Positions 1-11,900 of a DNA stretch of 64,000 bases are shown in pieces (the first letter of the stretch is position 1; each line of letters begins with the position of its first letter). The notes below the pieces were generated by a model. That model worked only from the letters and a program-made list of their open reading frames with translations. It searched no databases and was not told the origin of the DNA. The translations under genes were made by a program, and so were the position numbers. Where the stretch lies: NCBI RefSeq assembly GCF_030272615.1, contig NC_081406.1, positions 235,891,922 to 235,955,921 of the forward strand. Reading direction: 5' to 3'. Source of the DNA: Cryptomeria japonica. Taxonomy: Eukaryota > Streptophyta > Pinopsida > Cupressales > Cupressaceae.

Positions 1-1455
1 AAACCTGTTTCTCCCCAATGACTTCATTGTTCTCTCAAATGTTGTGTCACATTTGTAGGTGGCAATGTCTATAGGTGTAGTTTTCTTTGGCACTACCTTT
101 AACTTCTTAGGTGTTCTGCCGGTTGCATTTTCCTTGTTAGGCTCTTCTTCAGAATCTGTACCCTCAGACTCTGGTTGCAAAATTATTTTCATGTTCCTCT
201 TCTTTGGTGCATTCTCCTTCTTCTTAGATATTTTAGGTGCTAGTTCTTTCTTGGTTAAGACACTCCGAGTCACCCTTGTAGTCTTCTTCATAGGAGATTT
301 TTCATCACATTTCTTTTGCTTTCCTTTTTCTTTTGCTACAGGTGTTGTATCAGTTCCAGTTGGTGCATCTTGGACTGCTAAGATGTCCAATTTTGCCTTC
401 TTTTTGTCTTTGGGTGATGCTAATAGAGTATTAGCATAGCCAACTAGTAAGTCATGATTGACCTTGTAGCTCATATCTTCCATCTCTTCCTTCCTTGGTT
501 CAATTGCTTGCATCAAGCAAAATTCAGTGGTAACCGTGAAGATTATGTCTTTTTCAAAGTGTTTTACCACATCTTCAAGTAACCTCATTCTCAAGCTCAT
601 CTTCTTCTGGAATTCATTAAAGTACCTATTTGTGGCATCTAAAAAGGTATTCTTCATATCCTTAATGTTGTTCTTGAACTGTGCATTGACCGATTGTTCT
701 TTGGACCATTCAATGTCACCTATACTAGGTAGAAAGTTCTTAAAGTACAAAAAAAACCTAGCTAATAGCTGACCATATTTGAACTTCTGAGAATTGTCCT
801 TCTTAATGGATTTCAAATTTTGAAATAGATTGAGTCTGATAGCTTCACAAATATCATAGTCTACATTACCAATTATCATTCTATGTGCTATATGAATTGT
901 TGCGGATGGAACACTGTTAAGTCTATTGGAGTAAAACAATTGGTAGCCTATCACCATTGCTACAAGTTTCACCGCAGGGTCCCTAATATTGTTGATAGAA
1001 GAAGCACGCCTATCGGATGTAGAATCGATTAACTTGAAGACAATATCTTTTGAAATTCTCCTCAACTCAGGAACTTCACCGATTGAGCAATAACCAATTA
1101 CAGCCCTAATAGCCTCCTTGGTTATTGTGTGAGTCCTCTCCAAATACATATTTTCACCGTGGACTCGACTCAAAATTATTCTTATATGTTCATCCTCAAC
1201 GTCTTCAAAAACCCTAGCATATTTAGCTTCAATCTTTCCATCCTTATTACAGAGTGATTCCAGCTGAGTATAGATGTGAAGAGTTCCCAAATCTTTAATT
1301 TTGTAATCTATATAGCTGGACATATTATCTTTGACCACAACACCACTCGGGACTTGCGACAATGCATTATAAGACATAATTTCATCTGCCTTGAGAACTT
1401 CCTTAGGTTCAACAATGATCATCAACCTCCCTACAGACTTAGAAGTAGATGCCAT
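1..1455 (-). CDS. ORF2 of pol-less LTR element, N-terminal 485 codons, runs off window
   Basis: The frame starting at ATG 1453-1455 is open for all 485 codons to base 1, with no stop; it continues outside the window. The product starts MASTSKSVG. Its middle part (about residues 105-235) contains SRVHGENMYLE, ITKEAIRAVIG, VKLVAMVIGYQ and SNRLNSVPS, and these blocks recur in the decayed ORF2 at 18293-21659. The part nearest the window edge is rich in Lys and Pro (KKTTRVTRSVLTKK). I see no protease, integrase, reverse transcriptase or RNase H motif and no signal peptide or membrane segment. It lies downstream of the zinc-knuckle ORF1 on the same strand, in the place where pol would be. Function is unknown. 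Its clean frame contrasts with the broken ORF1, so it may be younger or under constraint, or lucky. Confidence 0.8.
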   Translation of the reverse strand, partial: MASTSKSVGRLMIIVEPKEVLKADEIMSYNALSQVPSGVVVKDNMSSYIDYKIKDLGTLHIYTQLESLCNKDGKIEAKYARVFEDVEDEHIRIILSRVHGENMYLERTHTITKEAIRAVIGYCSIGEVPELRRISKDIVFKLIDSTSDRRASSINNIRDPAVKLVAMVIGYQLFYSNRLNSVPSATIHIAHRMIIGNVDYDICEAIRLNLFQNLKSIKKDNSQKFKYGQLLARFFLYFKNFLPSIGDIEWSKEQSVNAQFKNNIKDMKNTFLDATNRYFNEFQKKMSLRMRLLEDVVKHFEKDIIFTVTTEFCLMQAIEPRKEEMEDMSYKVNHDLLVGYANTLLASPKDKKKAKLDILAVQDAPTGTDTTPVAKEKGKQKKCDEKSPMKKTTRVTRSVLTKKELAPKISKKKENAPKKRNMKIILQPESEGTDSEEEPNKENATGRTPKKLKVVPKKTTPIDIATYKCDTTFERTMKSLGRNRF

Positions 1456-1907
1456 TCTAAATAAACAAGTTTCGAGGTGGTATACAAAGAAATAACTAGA
1501 ATCTTGCACGTCGCTTCATTTCCCAGTTGGACTGTTCAAATGCACTCTCATTCGCTTCTTTGCAGCTTCCGATTCAACTTGATTTCTCTTAATCACAAAG
1601 CAATTCACCAATTCGCACCAAGACAATTTTGCTTTGTTGTGCAATTGCTTCAATTTCCTTTTTTTGAAAGAGTTAGGGTAAAAATGATAAGGTAAAACTT
1701 GTTTTTATCATTTTCACCAACCGCAATAAATTCTCATACTTTTAGGTTACAAACCCTAATTTTACTACTTAAGTGAAATACCGGTTAATAACATGTCAAC
1801 AAAAATCACCAAAATTCAAAATTCAAAAAAAATCTTTCTCGCTCATTTTACAAAAGGGGTCTGAAAAAGTTTTACCATTACGCTCCCCTTAGCTGTGTTA
1901 GATAGGC
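1456..1907. other. Spacer between ORF1 and ORF2 of the pol-less element
   Basis: About 450 bases separate the end of ORF1 from the start of ORF2 on the minus strand. I see no coding frame of its own. The comparable spacer in the copy at 17253-24003 is 21660-22052, so a gap of about 400 bases looks characteristic of the family and may form the ORF2 leader. Confidence 0.5.
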
Positions 1908-3203
1908 TTAAGTCACCAGCGTTGGATTCTCTTCACTAGGTGAAGGAATGATTTCCTCTACAAGAAATTCTTCTCTTTTCTTCTTCCAAATCCGGTTCAT
2001 ATCTTCTCTTGTTTCCTCAACATCAATTTTCTGTTTGCCTTTCTGATCCTTGAAAGAGTTGACCAGTTTACTATTCTTTGATCTGCAAAACGTTTCCACG
2101 TGCCCCAGTTTGTTGCAGTGGTAACAGACCATACTAGATGATCTCCAAGGTTTTGCATTTTCTCTTCCTATTCCTTTTCTGCAATTCATAACCACATGAC
2201 CAAGGTTATTACAAAAGGTACAAACAACATTTGTTATCTTTTCCATTTTGAATGAACTAAACCGATTGCCATAGGATCTTTTCCAGTTCCTGTTTACCCA
2301 GTTATCAAAATTCCTTGTCTGGTCACCATATGGTCTAGGATGCATGTGTGGTATAGGATTGTTTGATCCATATCTGCACTCAATATGCTTATGCCCATGC
2401 ATTCCACAAGTGTAGCAATTTCCTTCAAACTTTCTAGACACATACCTAGCACTAGTATTGTAACTTGCATTCTTGTTATGTTTGTTCCTACAAACATTTG
2501 CAGTATGACCAAGATTATTGAAAACAAAGAAGAAAAGTTTAAAAGCCTTCTTACCAATAGTCTTATTGACTTTAGAAGTAGTTTTGTTCTTTGGGTTGTT
2601 GCTCTTTGTGCTAGAGGATTCACCTTTTTCAGTTGTATAAAAACCAAGTCTAGAGATATCACCCTTCATTCTCTGTGATTGAATTTGTTCTTCCAGCATG
2701 GTAAAACTTTTGAGGAACTTCTCCATTTTCTCATTGGCTTCAGTAAGCTTTTTGACAAGATCTTCATTATGCTTAGACAAGTTCTCTTACAAAGATGATG
2801 CCATCTCAAGATCTAGCTTTAAGTTCTCCTTTTCTTCTGTTTCAGCTATTATGTCCTCATGCATAGTATCTTTTTCTCATTTTATCTTTATGATTTCCTG
2901 ATCGCTTACCTTGATAAGATCTTTAGCAGCTCTTCTGGCTTCCAGTTCCTGACTCATGCAGATAGTGAGACCTTTTACCTCTCTTCTTAAATTCAATTTC
3001 TCACCCTGCAACTTTTCAACTTCTTCTGATAAAGCATCAATATTAGCTTTGTCTGAAGAACTATTGTCAGATATTTCTAATAGTTTTTCAAATAGCTCTC
3101 TCCACTTGGCTTGAGAAGCTTTTAGTTTGCCCCTAAGAGATTCAACTTCATTTTTACTAGCTTCTACCTCTCTAGCCATCTCGAAGTAGCTTCTATCCCC
3201 CAT
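1908..3203 (-). pseudogene. Gag-like ORF1 with coiled coil and four zinc knuckles, broken by two stops
   Basis: Reading from ATG 3201-3203 (MGDRSYFEMAREVEASK) the frame runs to the stop at 1908, broken only by TGA at 2877-2879 and TAA at 2787-2789. The N-terminal half is Lys/Glu-rich and looks like a long coiled coil. Four retroviral-type zinc knuckles follow: a degenerate first (FVFNNLGHTANVC, cysteines lost), then CYTCGMHGHKHIEC, CTFCNNLGHVVMNC and CYHCNKLGHVETFC. The C-terminal tail is acidic and ends NPTLVT. This is the layout of an LTR-element Gag, expected to coat the RNA in virus-like particles. It begins just inside the primer-binding site at 3252. The ORF2 of this element is intact over 485 codons, so the two reading frames have decayed unequally. 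Confidence 0.85.
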
Positions 3204-3251
3204 GGTAGTTTCAAGATTCCCTTCGAAGAGGTTAAGCTTCAAAGAAGTTAG

Positions 3252-3263
3252 GCTCTGATACCA
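3252..3263 (-). promoter_or_regulatory. Primer-binding site (initiator Met-tRNA)
   Basis: The minus strand reads TGGTATCAGAGC, the standard plant LTR-element primer site complementary to the 3' end of initiator methionine tRNA. It sits two bases from the LTR edge at 3266 and fixes the element's orientation as minus. Confidence 0.9.
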
Positions 3264-3265
3264 AT

Positions 3266-4337
3266 TGATGGACTTGAAAAGAACTGAGAGGCGGGGGTGA
3301 ATCAGTAACACCAAAACAATCAATACTTTAAACACTAACCGGTAGATGAACTTAACCTAGTAGTTAAACAAAATACATGCTATCCAAAATGAAATATCAA
3401 CATCCACATAAAGTAGAACATCCACCATAACACAAGTGTTTATACGTAGAAAACCCAAATAGGTAAAAACCACGGTGAGATGGAACTCACAAGTTAACTA
3501 TCCACAGTAATAGAAAAATGATCGGTTAAGGTCCTACAAAGAGCTCTTCTAGGAGTGAATCTTGTTAGAGATCCCAAGCTTGATTAGAAGCTTATACCCT
3601 ATTAAGAGTACTACCCTGTTAAGAGTAACCTTGCTGGAGGATTTTAGAATCCAAACTAATGGATCACCTTCTTAGAGGATTTGTACAATGAAGCTTGTTA
3701 GAGCTTACCTAGTTAGGGGATTTTATTCTGTTGTAATGATTAGAAAACAACAAGAAAGATTTGATCTGTTCTGGGTAGCATAAACTTGCTTGATTAGATC
3801 ATTCTAAGTACATTCAACACTACTCTCCATCCAAACACTTATCGCTTTTCAACAAAATCTTTTTCACATAACAACTCTCTATCTGTTATATTCAAATGAT
3901 TCACTAAGATGTCTTTAAATCGACATTCATATCTTATGTCAGCCATAGGAACACAATTTCCTAGGTGTAGTGTATCTAGACAAGTAAACATAACTCATCA
4001 CAAAAACGACCGCCAAACAAATGGTGCTAGTAACTCATCACAAAATCAGATACCGGTTGAAATAAAACTAGTGAATCATTGTCAAGGAATCATCCACTTG
4101 ATCTTCACCTTCAACTTTATCTTCACTTTGATGCTGACTTAGTGTTACCATAGGTTATCTCTTAGGAACATACCAATTGACACAAAGTACCGGCTAGAGA
4201 TAGACCTTAAACATACCAGTTGGTAGTGTAAACTAATTGAAGTTATGCCGGTAGTCAAAGTAATCATATATGTGTGAGGGAGTGTTTCATCAATGACAAC
4301 AAGTGATAAATATATTACAATCATCATCAATCCAATA
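3266..4337 (-). repeat. LTR of the pol-less family, shared by two internal regions
   Basis: It begins TGATGG beside the primer site and ends at CCAATA, just before a polypurine tract (plus strand ATCTCCCC...); the expected terminal CA appears to have decayed to TA. It carries the arms ACTGA/ATCAGT around a G-run near 3275-3300 and the block related to AACCCA...ACCACGGTG near 3450-3480. Because a primer site lies on one side and a polypurine tract on the other, it is at once the 5' LTR of the copy to the left and the 3' LTR of a copy to the right. Confidence 0.8.
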
Positions 4338-4830
4338 ATCTCCCCATTTGGCATTGATGGCAACACTTAGAAAATTTTAGAATAATACAATACCGCTAAG
4401 TGTGCATACACAATATATTTACATATTTACTCATATTCCCCTTTTAATGCAATACTCTCCCTTAATGCATGCATAAATACAAAATTTTCAAAAACAGACA
4501 TATATATTATTACTCCCCCTTTGATAACAATGCCAAAATGATAAAGTAAAATATATACATATATATAGAAAATCTGTATCAAAGTGTTCATCATATATTA
4601 CTATTTTAAACAAGTTCATGCATTGGATATTCTCATGAAAATATTATTGAAATTCTGCTTCATCTGGGATAGAGCATTCTTCCATGATTCCAGTATGTTG
4701 TCCGTATACTCAGAGGTAGACAATAGTTGAGTATAGAATTCTTCCATTGAATCTAGCGTGGAAGGAGAGATATTGTCATTCTTAGAGGATGTGTCTTGGG
4801 GAGTAAGGGAATAATCTGTATTTCATCTTT
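4338..4830 (-). pseudogene. 3' end of a second pol-less element: ORF2 C-terminal tail and polypurine tracts
   Basis: Next to the shared LTR the plus strand shows ATCTCCCCATTTGGC, then further C-rich tracts near 4434 and 4512, that is, several polypurine tracts on the minus strand. A minus-strand frame from about 4822 to the stop at 4616-4618 encodes some 68 residues with DSMEEFYTQLLS and SWKNALSQMKQNF, then ends FMRISNA. By position this is the C-terminus of an ORF2. It matches the placing of the ORF2 end at 18293 in the complete copy, although I see no strong sequence match there. Upstream it is cut off by the unrelated plus-strand element. Confidence 0.6.
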
Positions 4831-5924
4831 GGCATTTCTTTGAAAGGGGGAGAGAGTCATGTGAAAAAATGATTTATCTTTGGAGCTTTGTGGGCATGAT
4901 CTTAGGGGGAATTTTTTGGTGATTATTCATTCCTTTGCATTGATAATTTTTCATATTCATATGTTTTCATCAATGCCAAAGGGGGAGATTGTCAGATATT
5001 GTTGCTGCTAGGATATGTTGTTGTCATTCATGTCAACATATTCTCATGTGTTGATGCTGCTGAGAGTTGATTTGGTGTTCCGGTGATTGAATTGCAATAA
5101 TATGGTTGGTTTATCTATTTGGGATGCCATAATACTCGATTCCTTATTGGTTTCCGTGATCCAGAAGTTTAATTGATAATATTATGTGATTTGGTTTGTA
5201 GTAAATTCTTTCTTTTCAATGGTTGGCAAAGTTTGGTATTTAATTCGGTGAGCTCCAGTATGCTTATATCTTTGGTTGAATATTTGAGAGAATGTTTTGG
5301 ATGTTAATGTGTATCTTCCTTTCAGATGGTTCATGATTTGGTACTCTGCAAGCTATCTTTCCATTCCAAATTTCTTCCGTTGAGTGTTCATGTGAGTTAG
5401 CGTGTTGATCGATGAAGATTTGAATAAGTGGTGTTGGTGTAGCTATTATGGATGGTTCTAATGTGCTTGTTGTTGTTTCCTAATCATCTCCTATTTTTTA
5501 TGGTGGTCCACATTGATCTTTGTGCACATTCTTGGAGATCTTATGGGTCTAGTGATATTCTTCATATTATGTGGTATTCTTGGTGGTGTAGCATTGTGGT
5601 TGATCTTGGTGAGATTTCTGGTGGTGATTCATGTTTGGATATTTAATTTAGGTCCATGTTGTGTCATATATGTCATCATATTGGTCTAGTGGTTGACTTA
5701 TGTATCGTGTGATGTATTTATTTAATTAAGGGTTGAGGGTTTGGCCAACGTTGTAGTCAAGTTTGATGAATTGTATAAATAGATGGTATAGTCATGTAAT
5801 TTGGGTGTTGATGGTGTGTTTGTATTATTAGAGAGTGGTGTATGAGTGCCTAAAAAAGTTTATCCTTTTGTGTGGTGTATTGAGCAGAGATTGTTGAAGG
5901 GCAGACAAATATGCTTAACCAAAA
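4831..5924 (+). mobile_element. 3' end of a plus-strand LTR element: polypurine tracts and LTR (4990-5924)
   Basis: Two plus-strand purine tracts are visible, AAAGGGGGAGAGAG at about 4836 and AAAGGGGGAGAT at about 4978, the second directly before TGTCAGATATTG at 4990, taken as the start of a 3' LTR. A TATA-like TATAAATAG lies at 5774-5782. The LTR is cut at about 5924 by a piece of an unrelated LTR. No coding sequence of this element remains in the window. The element to its left is in the opposite orientation, so two 3' ends meet here. Confidence 0.65.
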
Positions 5925-6160
5925 TGAAACAGTCACCGATGAGGAGGGACCTTGAGGAGATCAGTCCAAACCCGCCAACAAGAGTAAACACAATGGAAAC
6001 ACATAGATATGATAGAGGAAATGAAGAACAGATAGTTTAATTGCATGAAATTTAATAACATCCAACTGGTAACAACCGGGTTACAACATATCGACACACA
6101 AACCTGGTAGAATAGTTCACACCAGAATCAAAAAATAACTCTCTTCTAGGCACAATATAT
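5925..6160 (-). repeat. LTR fragment of the gypsy family seen at 33164-37080
   Basis: From TGAAACAGTCACCGATGAGG onward this stretch matches the first roughly 240 bases of the LTR starting at 36343, with scattered substitutions. It stops where sequence that fits a decayed minus-strand copia reverse transcriptase begins, about 25 bases before the gypsy insertion at 6186. Confidence 0.75.
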
Positions 6161-6185
6161 CTATAGAAAAATAGAGATTACTATC

Positions 6186-7693
6186 TAGTGCAAGAGAAAC
6201 CCTTCAAGTTGACCAATCAAGTTCAGAGGAGGAAGGATAAGGCATCAAAAATTTCTTACGATGTTTTACATGTTTTTCAATCATGCATTGTGTGTTTGTA
6301 ATAAAAGACCCCATCTTGTGAGCCAAACTCCTATTTTGGCATCTTGATAAGCCAATTAGGGCTTTTGGACAAAAGGGGATCAAGTGTGTGTAGGACATAG
6401 TTATCCTAGTGTTTTTAGTGCTTCTATGGTGTTTTAGGATGGGTTAGTCTAAACCCAAGGCATTAGGAGGCAAGGAATGACATTTTGACAACTTTGTCAA
6501 AAGTTTTTATAAGCAACTTTTATGCAATTTTTGAATTTTTGTTTGTTTGAACTCCTCCAATGGCTCTAACCTCTTGGTTTTGGTTGAGAGAAGTTTTGGA
6601 GAGGTATATACACCTTGAGGATCCAATTCCCAAGGGGATACTATACAGAGGAATGTTTTGATGACTACAAACTAATGAAATTCTGAGTTTTTCCTGCAAT
6701 TCTGGAGTTTTGGCACGGGGTACAGAATTGTACTGATTGGGATCAATCTCCAATGATATGATTTTTTCAAATTAGTGAATAACCTTTTATTTGGCTTTGG
6801 TTTGAGTTTCAGACTATGTGTTTTTCTCCTGTTATTCCAATTTTGCTATAGGTACTCGAAAAACCAAGGGTTACCTAGGGTTTTGCTTCTCCATGGCCAT
6901 AACTTGAAATTAATCTACCAGAAGCTCATGGGATTGGGTGAAATGCAATTTTATCCTATGTGTTCTAAGATTCCAAAAGAATTTTGTAGGAGGAGAAAGG
7001 GAGGTGTGTGTTTGATCCGACCCTAGGTAGACATCTCTATGTGGCTACCTAGTCCATAAACAACAAAGCTACCCTAGAAGACAAATGGCGATGATTCTAG
7101 GCATGTAACCCTAGAATCCATTATTATTTATGGTTCTCAAAATTATCATGGGGTTGTACTTGTATGTTTTATTCATTTGGATATATTTGCTTCACAAATG
7201 GAGGCCTAATTAGCCCTTTAGGATAGTTGACCTTCACTGATTTCAACCCTTTCTTTGTCAAAACTTGACCTTTCCTTTTGGGGAATTGTGTAAGACCTAA
7301 AAGGGTATTTGAATTTGTCATTTTTTTGCTAGGGTGTTTGGGAATGTTTGGACTTAAGGTCCCTTTACTCGTTTCAAAGGGCAACTAGCAAATAGGCTTA
7401 ATTGTGAAGGTGCTATAGGATATGGTGTTGAATCCTTAAAATGAGTGTTTGATCTAGTCCATGTGAGTCATGTCTGACCCAAAATAGGTGTGGTAATGGT
7501 CAGGGACCCTTGGAGGCTTCATGGTGCATGATGTAGCAAATTACCCAATTTGAGTAAGTATGAGACTTGGAGATTGTGAGATGTTGAACTAATGTTGTAG
7601 AGCCTTGCCTTGATAGGATCCTATTGTTGTTTTCAGGGGTCAGTGTCATACATCCTGGAGTATTTGGTAGGATACAAGGAGGGATCTACATCA
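6186..7693 (+). repeat. 5' LTR of the gypsy chromovirus
   Basis: 1,508 bases aligning to 12359-13836 along its whole length with many substitutions and small indels, which implies an old insertion. It ends TACATCA two bases before the primer site. Confidence 0.93.
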
Positions 7694-7695
7694 AG

Positions 7696-7707
7696 TGGTA
7701 TCAGAGC
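7696..7707 (+). promoter_or_regulatory. Primer-binding site (initiator Met-tRNA)
   Basis: TGGTATCAGAGC follows the 5' LTR after the dinucleotide AG, in plus orientation. Confidence 0.95.
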
Positions 7708-7744
7708 TAGTAATGACTTTGGTAAAGAGATAGAGATTTGAGAA

Positions 7745-8968
7745 ATGGCAGAGGGAGAAGAAGAAGTCCCTAGGGGACCAATCACCAACATGGAAGAGAG
7801 CAGGCCAATGCTTACAAGCCCATGTAGAAGGAGTTAGAGAGGTTGAGGGGCAGAGTAGATGGGAAGGAAGATGGAGGCACTAGTAGTGGTGAAGAAGGGG
7901 ATGAAGATGAGATCCCTATGCCAGAGGAAGAGGCGATTCCTCCTGACTAGAGGCACTTCCTTAATGCCCTCAAATCTATGGAGAGGAGAACCATGGAGCA
8001 GAAGATTGATTTGCCAACTTTCACTGGGAAGATGGAACCAAATGTAGTGGTAGATTGGATAGATTCCTTGTCTAGTTTGTTTGAATGTGAAGACATTCCA
8101 GGACACTAGAAGGTGAAGATTGCTAAGTCCAAGTCGAAGGGAGCCACCCTAACTTGGTGGAACTTTGTCCAAGAGGAAAGAGAGAAGGACAAAAAACCCA
8201 AGATTGTTTCTTGGAAGAAGATGGTTGCCTTAGTAAAGGAGTCCTATGTACCCAAAGATTATGAAATTCAACTTCATAAGAGGAGACAAAATCTCGAGTA
8301 GAAGGAGATGGATGCAAACTCTTACACTGAGGAGTTCCAAAGGCTATGTATGAAGTCTAAGACAAATGAGGAAGAGAGTGAAAAATTTGCCCGGTACCTA
8401 AATGGATTAAGGTACAACATTCAAGAAGAACTAAACCTTCTTAGCTCATATACCATTGGTAAATGCCATCAACTTGCAATAAAGGTGGAAGAGAAAAACA
8501 AAAGGAGGCAAGAGCATAAGAATAAAGGAAGAGGAAGACAATAGAGGGGTGGAAGAAGTTTTTAAAGAGGTAAGGGAAATGGTTTTGGAAACCAAGGTGA
8601 AACCAATCAAGAAGGCACTAAAGGAGAGAGTAGTTCCAATCACAATGGAGGATACAACTAGAGAGGTAACTTTAGAGGAAGAAGACCACCATTTAGGGGA
8701 AGATCTCAAGGTAGAGGTCCAATCAGATGTTATAACTACAATCAAGAAGGGCACATGGCCAACAGATGTCCTGACAAGCCTACTAGTTCCATGGGGGCAA
8801 GGAGAAGTAACTTGGTTCTAGAAGATGATTGCCAAAGTGTGGCAAGTGCAAATACATACAAAAGTGTCAATACCCATGATAGTTATGGATACCCTGAAAG
8901 AGGTGAAGCTTTGATGATTAGAAGAGTAGTAACTACCATGAAGATGGCTGACAAAGAGACCCCATAGA
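7745..8968 (+). pseudogene. Gypsy gag, frameshifted and with stops
   Basis: A start at 7745 gives MAEGEEEVPRGP, followed by a frame change near 7800. Recognisable Gag sequence then runs through LPTFTGKMEPNVVVDWIDSL and KGATLTWWNFVQ (capsid-like retrotransposon Gag domain). An Arg/Gly-rich stretch and a zinc knuckle follow near 8735 that reads CYNYNQEGHMANRC, so its second cysteine has become tyrosine. Several in-frame stops (for example DIPGH-stop, NLE-stop) are present. It would have encoded the particle protein; it cannot do so now. Confidence 0.85.
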
Positions 8969-8974
8969 GAAAGT

Positions 8975-11900
8975 CTCTATTCAAGACCACTTGTAAAGTG
9001 GGTGGAAAGGTATGTAAGGCTCTAATAGATTCCAGTTCAAATGAAAAATTTGTGTCTCTAGAAATTGTGGAGAAGCTAAAGTTGAGGATACTACCTCACC
9101 CATGCTCCTACAAGGTCAGCAAGTTGTTGTGGAAGAGCAGGCTTGGGTAGAATCCCATATTGGAACCTATAAGGATAGATTGTTGTTTGATATTGCAAAG
9201 ATGGATGCTTGCCATCTCCTATTTGGAAGACCATGGCAATTTGATTTGAAGGCACAACATGATGGTGCTAGGAACACATATTCCATCACCAAAGATGGTA
9301 AAGTGATTGAGTTGTTACCCTTGATGGAGAGTGAGGAGGAAACCAAACCAAAGGAGGCCAAGGTGTTTGTGTTAGGAGGAAAGAAATTAATGAAGAACAT
9401 AGAAGATGAAGGAATTGTTTGTTATGCCCTTATTCCTAGTCCAACAGTGACAAAGTTGGAGAAGTCTGACGACAAGAAAGAAGACAGATTGAGGTTGGTT
9501 GACCCTGTAGTACAACAACTACTAAACAAATACAAGGGTGTCAGCTTTGATGGGATGCCAAGGTCACTACCAACCATGAGGGATATAAACCATTGCATAG
9601 ATCTTATACTTGGATCCACCTTGCCTAATAAAGTAGCATACAAGCTCACACTAGATCAGAATGTTGAGATGGCAAAACAGGTTGAAGAATTGTTGGAGTC
9701 CGGGCTAATTGGCAAAAGTTTGAGCCCATGTGTAGTCCCTTCAGTCTTGGCACCCAAAAAGAAAGATGCTTGGAGGCTTTTCACTGACTCAAGGGCTATC
9801 AACAAAATTACTATCAAGTATAGATTTCCAATGCCTAGGATTGAGGATTTGTTAGATTGCTTGGGGGTGCTAGATATTTTACAAAAAATGACTTGAAAAG
9901 TGGCTATCATCAGATTAGGATTAGGCTGGGAGATGAGTAGAAGACTGAATTTAAAACAAATGAGGGGTTGTATGAGTGGAAGTTAATTCCCTTTGGCTTA
10001 TCTAATGCACCTAGTACCTTTATGAGGTTAATGAATGAAGTCTTGAGGGATTTCATATGAAAATTTATCATAGTATACCTAGATGACATTCTATTTTTTA
10101 GTCAAATCAAAGAAGAGAACCTAAAACATGTAGACCTGATCCTAAGAAGATTGTATGAAGAGAAAATTAATGATCAATTTGGAAAAGTGTTTCTTTATGC
10201 AGGAAGAGATCATTTACTTGGGATTTGTAATCTCATATGGCGAGTTGAAAATGGATCAAGATAAGGTGAGTGCCATATTGTCTTGGCCTATGCCTAGAAC
10301 AATGAATGATCTTAGAAGCTTTCATGGCTTAGCCACATTCTATAGGAGGTTTATAAGAGGCTTTAGCCATATTTTTGCTCCTTTTCTTGATACCATAAAG
10401 GGAGGACACAGGTGCAGGTTCAGTTGTACAGAAGAGGCAGATAACTCATTTGAAACATTGAAGAGAAAAGTTGCAGAGCAGCCGGTCCTTGCCCTACCTG
10501 ATTTCAACAAGATCTTCCAAGTGGAGTGTGATGCCAGTCACATGGCTATTGGGGCAGTGCTTAGTTAGGAAGGAAGGCCTATTGCCTTCTTCAGTGAGAA
10601 GTCAAATGAGGCAAAGAGGAGGTATTCATCCTATGACCTAGAGATGTATGCTCTAGTACAATCCTTGAAAAAGTGGAGACACTACTTGCTTCCAAAAGAA
10701 CTCATAGTCTTCATAGACAATCAAACCCTTATTTTTATAAATAGCCAAGAAAAGTTGAATCATAGGCATATGAAGTGGGTGGAGACCCTACAAGCCTTCA
10801 CTTTCACTCTTAAGCATAAGAAAGGGGTCAAGAATAAGGTGGCAGATGCTTTGAGTAGAAGAGTCCTAACTACAAATCAGATCCGGTTGGAGAGTGTTGG
10901 AATAGACTCCTTGAAAGCCATGTATGAGGATGATGAAGACTTTGATAGATCTATAAGGTATGTGATTCATTTTATGAGTGATTTCATGTTGATTTCTCTA
11001 AATTTTTGATTCAAAATGGATTGTTGTTTAAGGGTGCACAATTATGCATACCCAAATGATCTATGAGACTAAATATAATCAGGGAGAAACATTGTGGAGA
11101 AATAGTAGGCCACTTTGGCCTTGACAAGACACTAAATTTGGTGTAGAGGCACTACTTTTGGCCCAAACTATAGATAGATGTCAGGAGATTTGTGGAGACA
11201 TGTGTGATATGCCAAAAGGCAAAGGGGAAGTCCACAAATGCAGGCCTATACCAACCTTTACCCATTCATTCAAGAGCATGGGAATGCATAAGTATGGATT
11301 TTGTTTTATGATTGCCTATTACAAGGAAAGGATATGATATTGTTTTGTAGTGGTGGATAGGTTTAGTAAAATGGCACATTTCTTGCCATGTAAAACCACT
11401 TGTGATGCTTCCTATGTTGCAGATTTGTTCTTCAAGGAGATTGTCTAGATACATGGTTTGCCTTTGACCATAGTCTCTGATAGGGATGTGAAATTTATTG
11501 GACACTTCTAGAGGACCCTTTGGAAGAAGCTTGGTACAAATCTAGCCTTCTCCTCAGCCTACCATCCCCAAACGGATGGCCAAACTGAAGTTGTAAACAT
11601 GTCCTTAGGAAATCTGCTAAGGTGTTTGACTAGACAACATATGTCTCAGGCAGAATACTACTATAATGATACAGTGAACAAAAGTACTGGTAAGTCACCC
11701 TTCTAGGTTGTATATGGCATCCACCCAAGGGATGTGATGGAGTTAAGAGAACTACCTCAAGGAGAAGTCATTAGTGTTGATGGGGAAACCTTTGCTACTA
11801 CCATAAAGGAGATTCGTGACCAAGTTAAATCTCACCTTCAGCAATCTGTAGAAATATATAAAGCTCATGCTGACAAGAAGAAGAGGGATGTCCAGTTTGA

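Noticed and set aside
59-439. Ser/Phe-rich plus-strand frame
   Set aside because: Antisense of the open ORF2 frame at 1-1455, which matches a second copy elsewhere.
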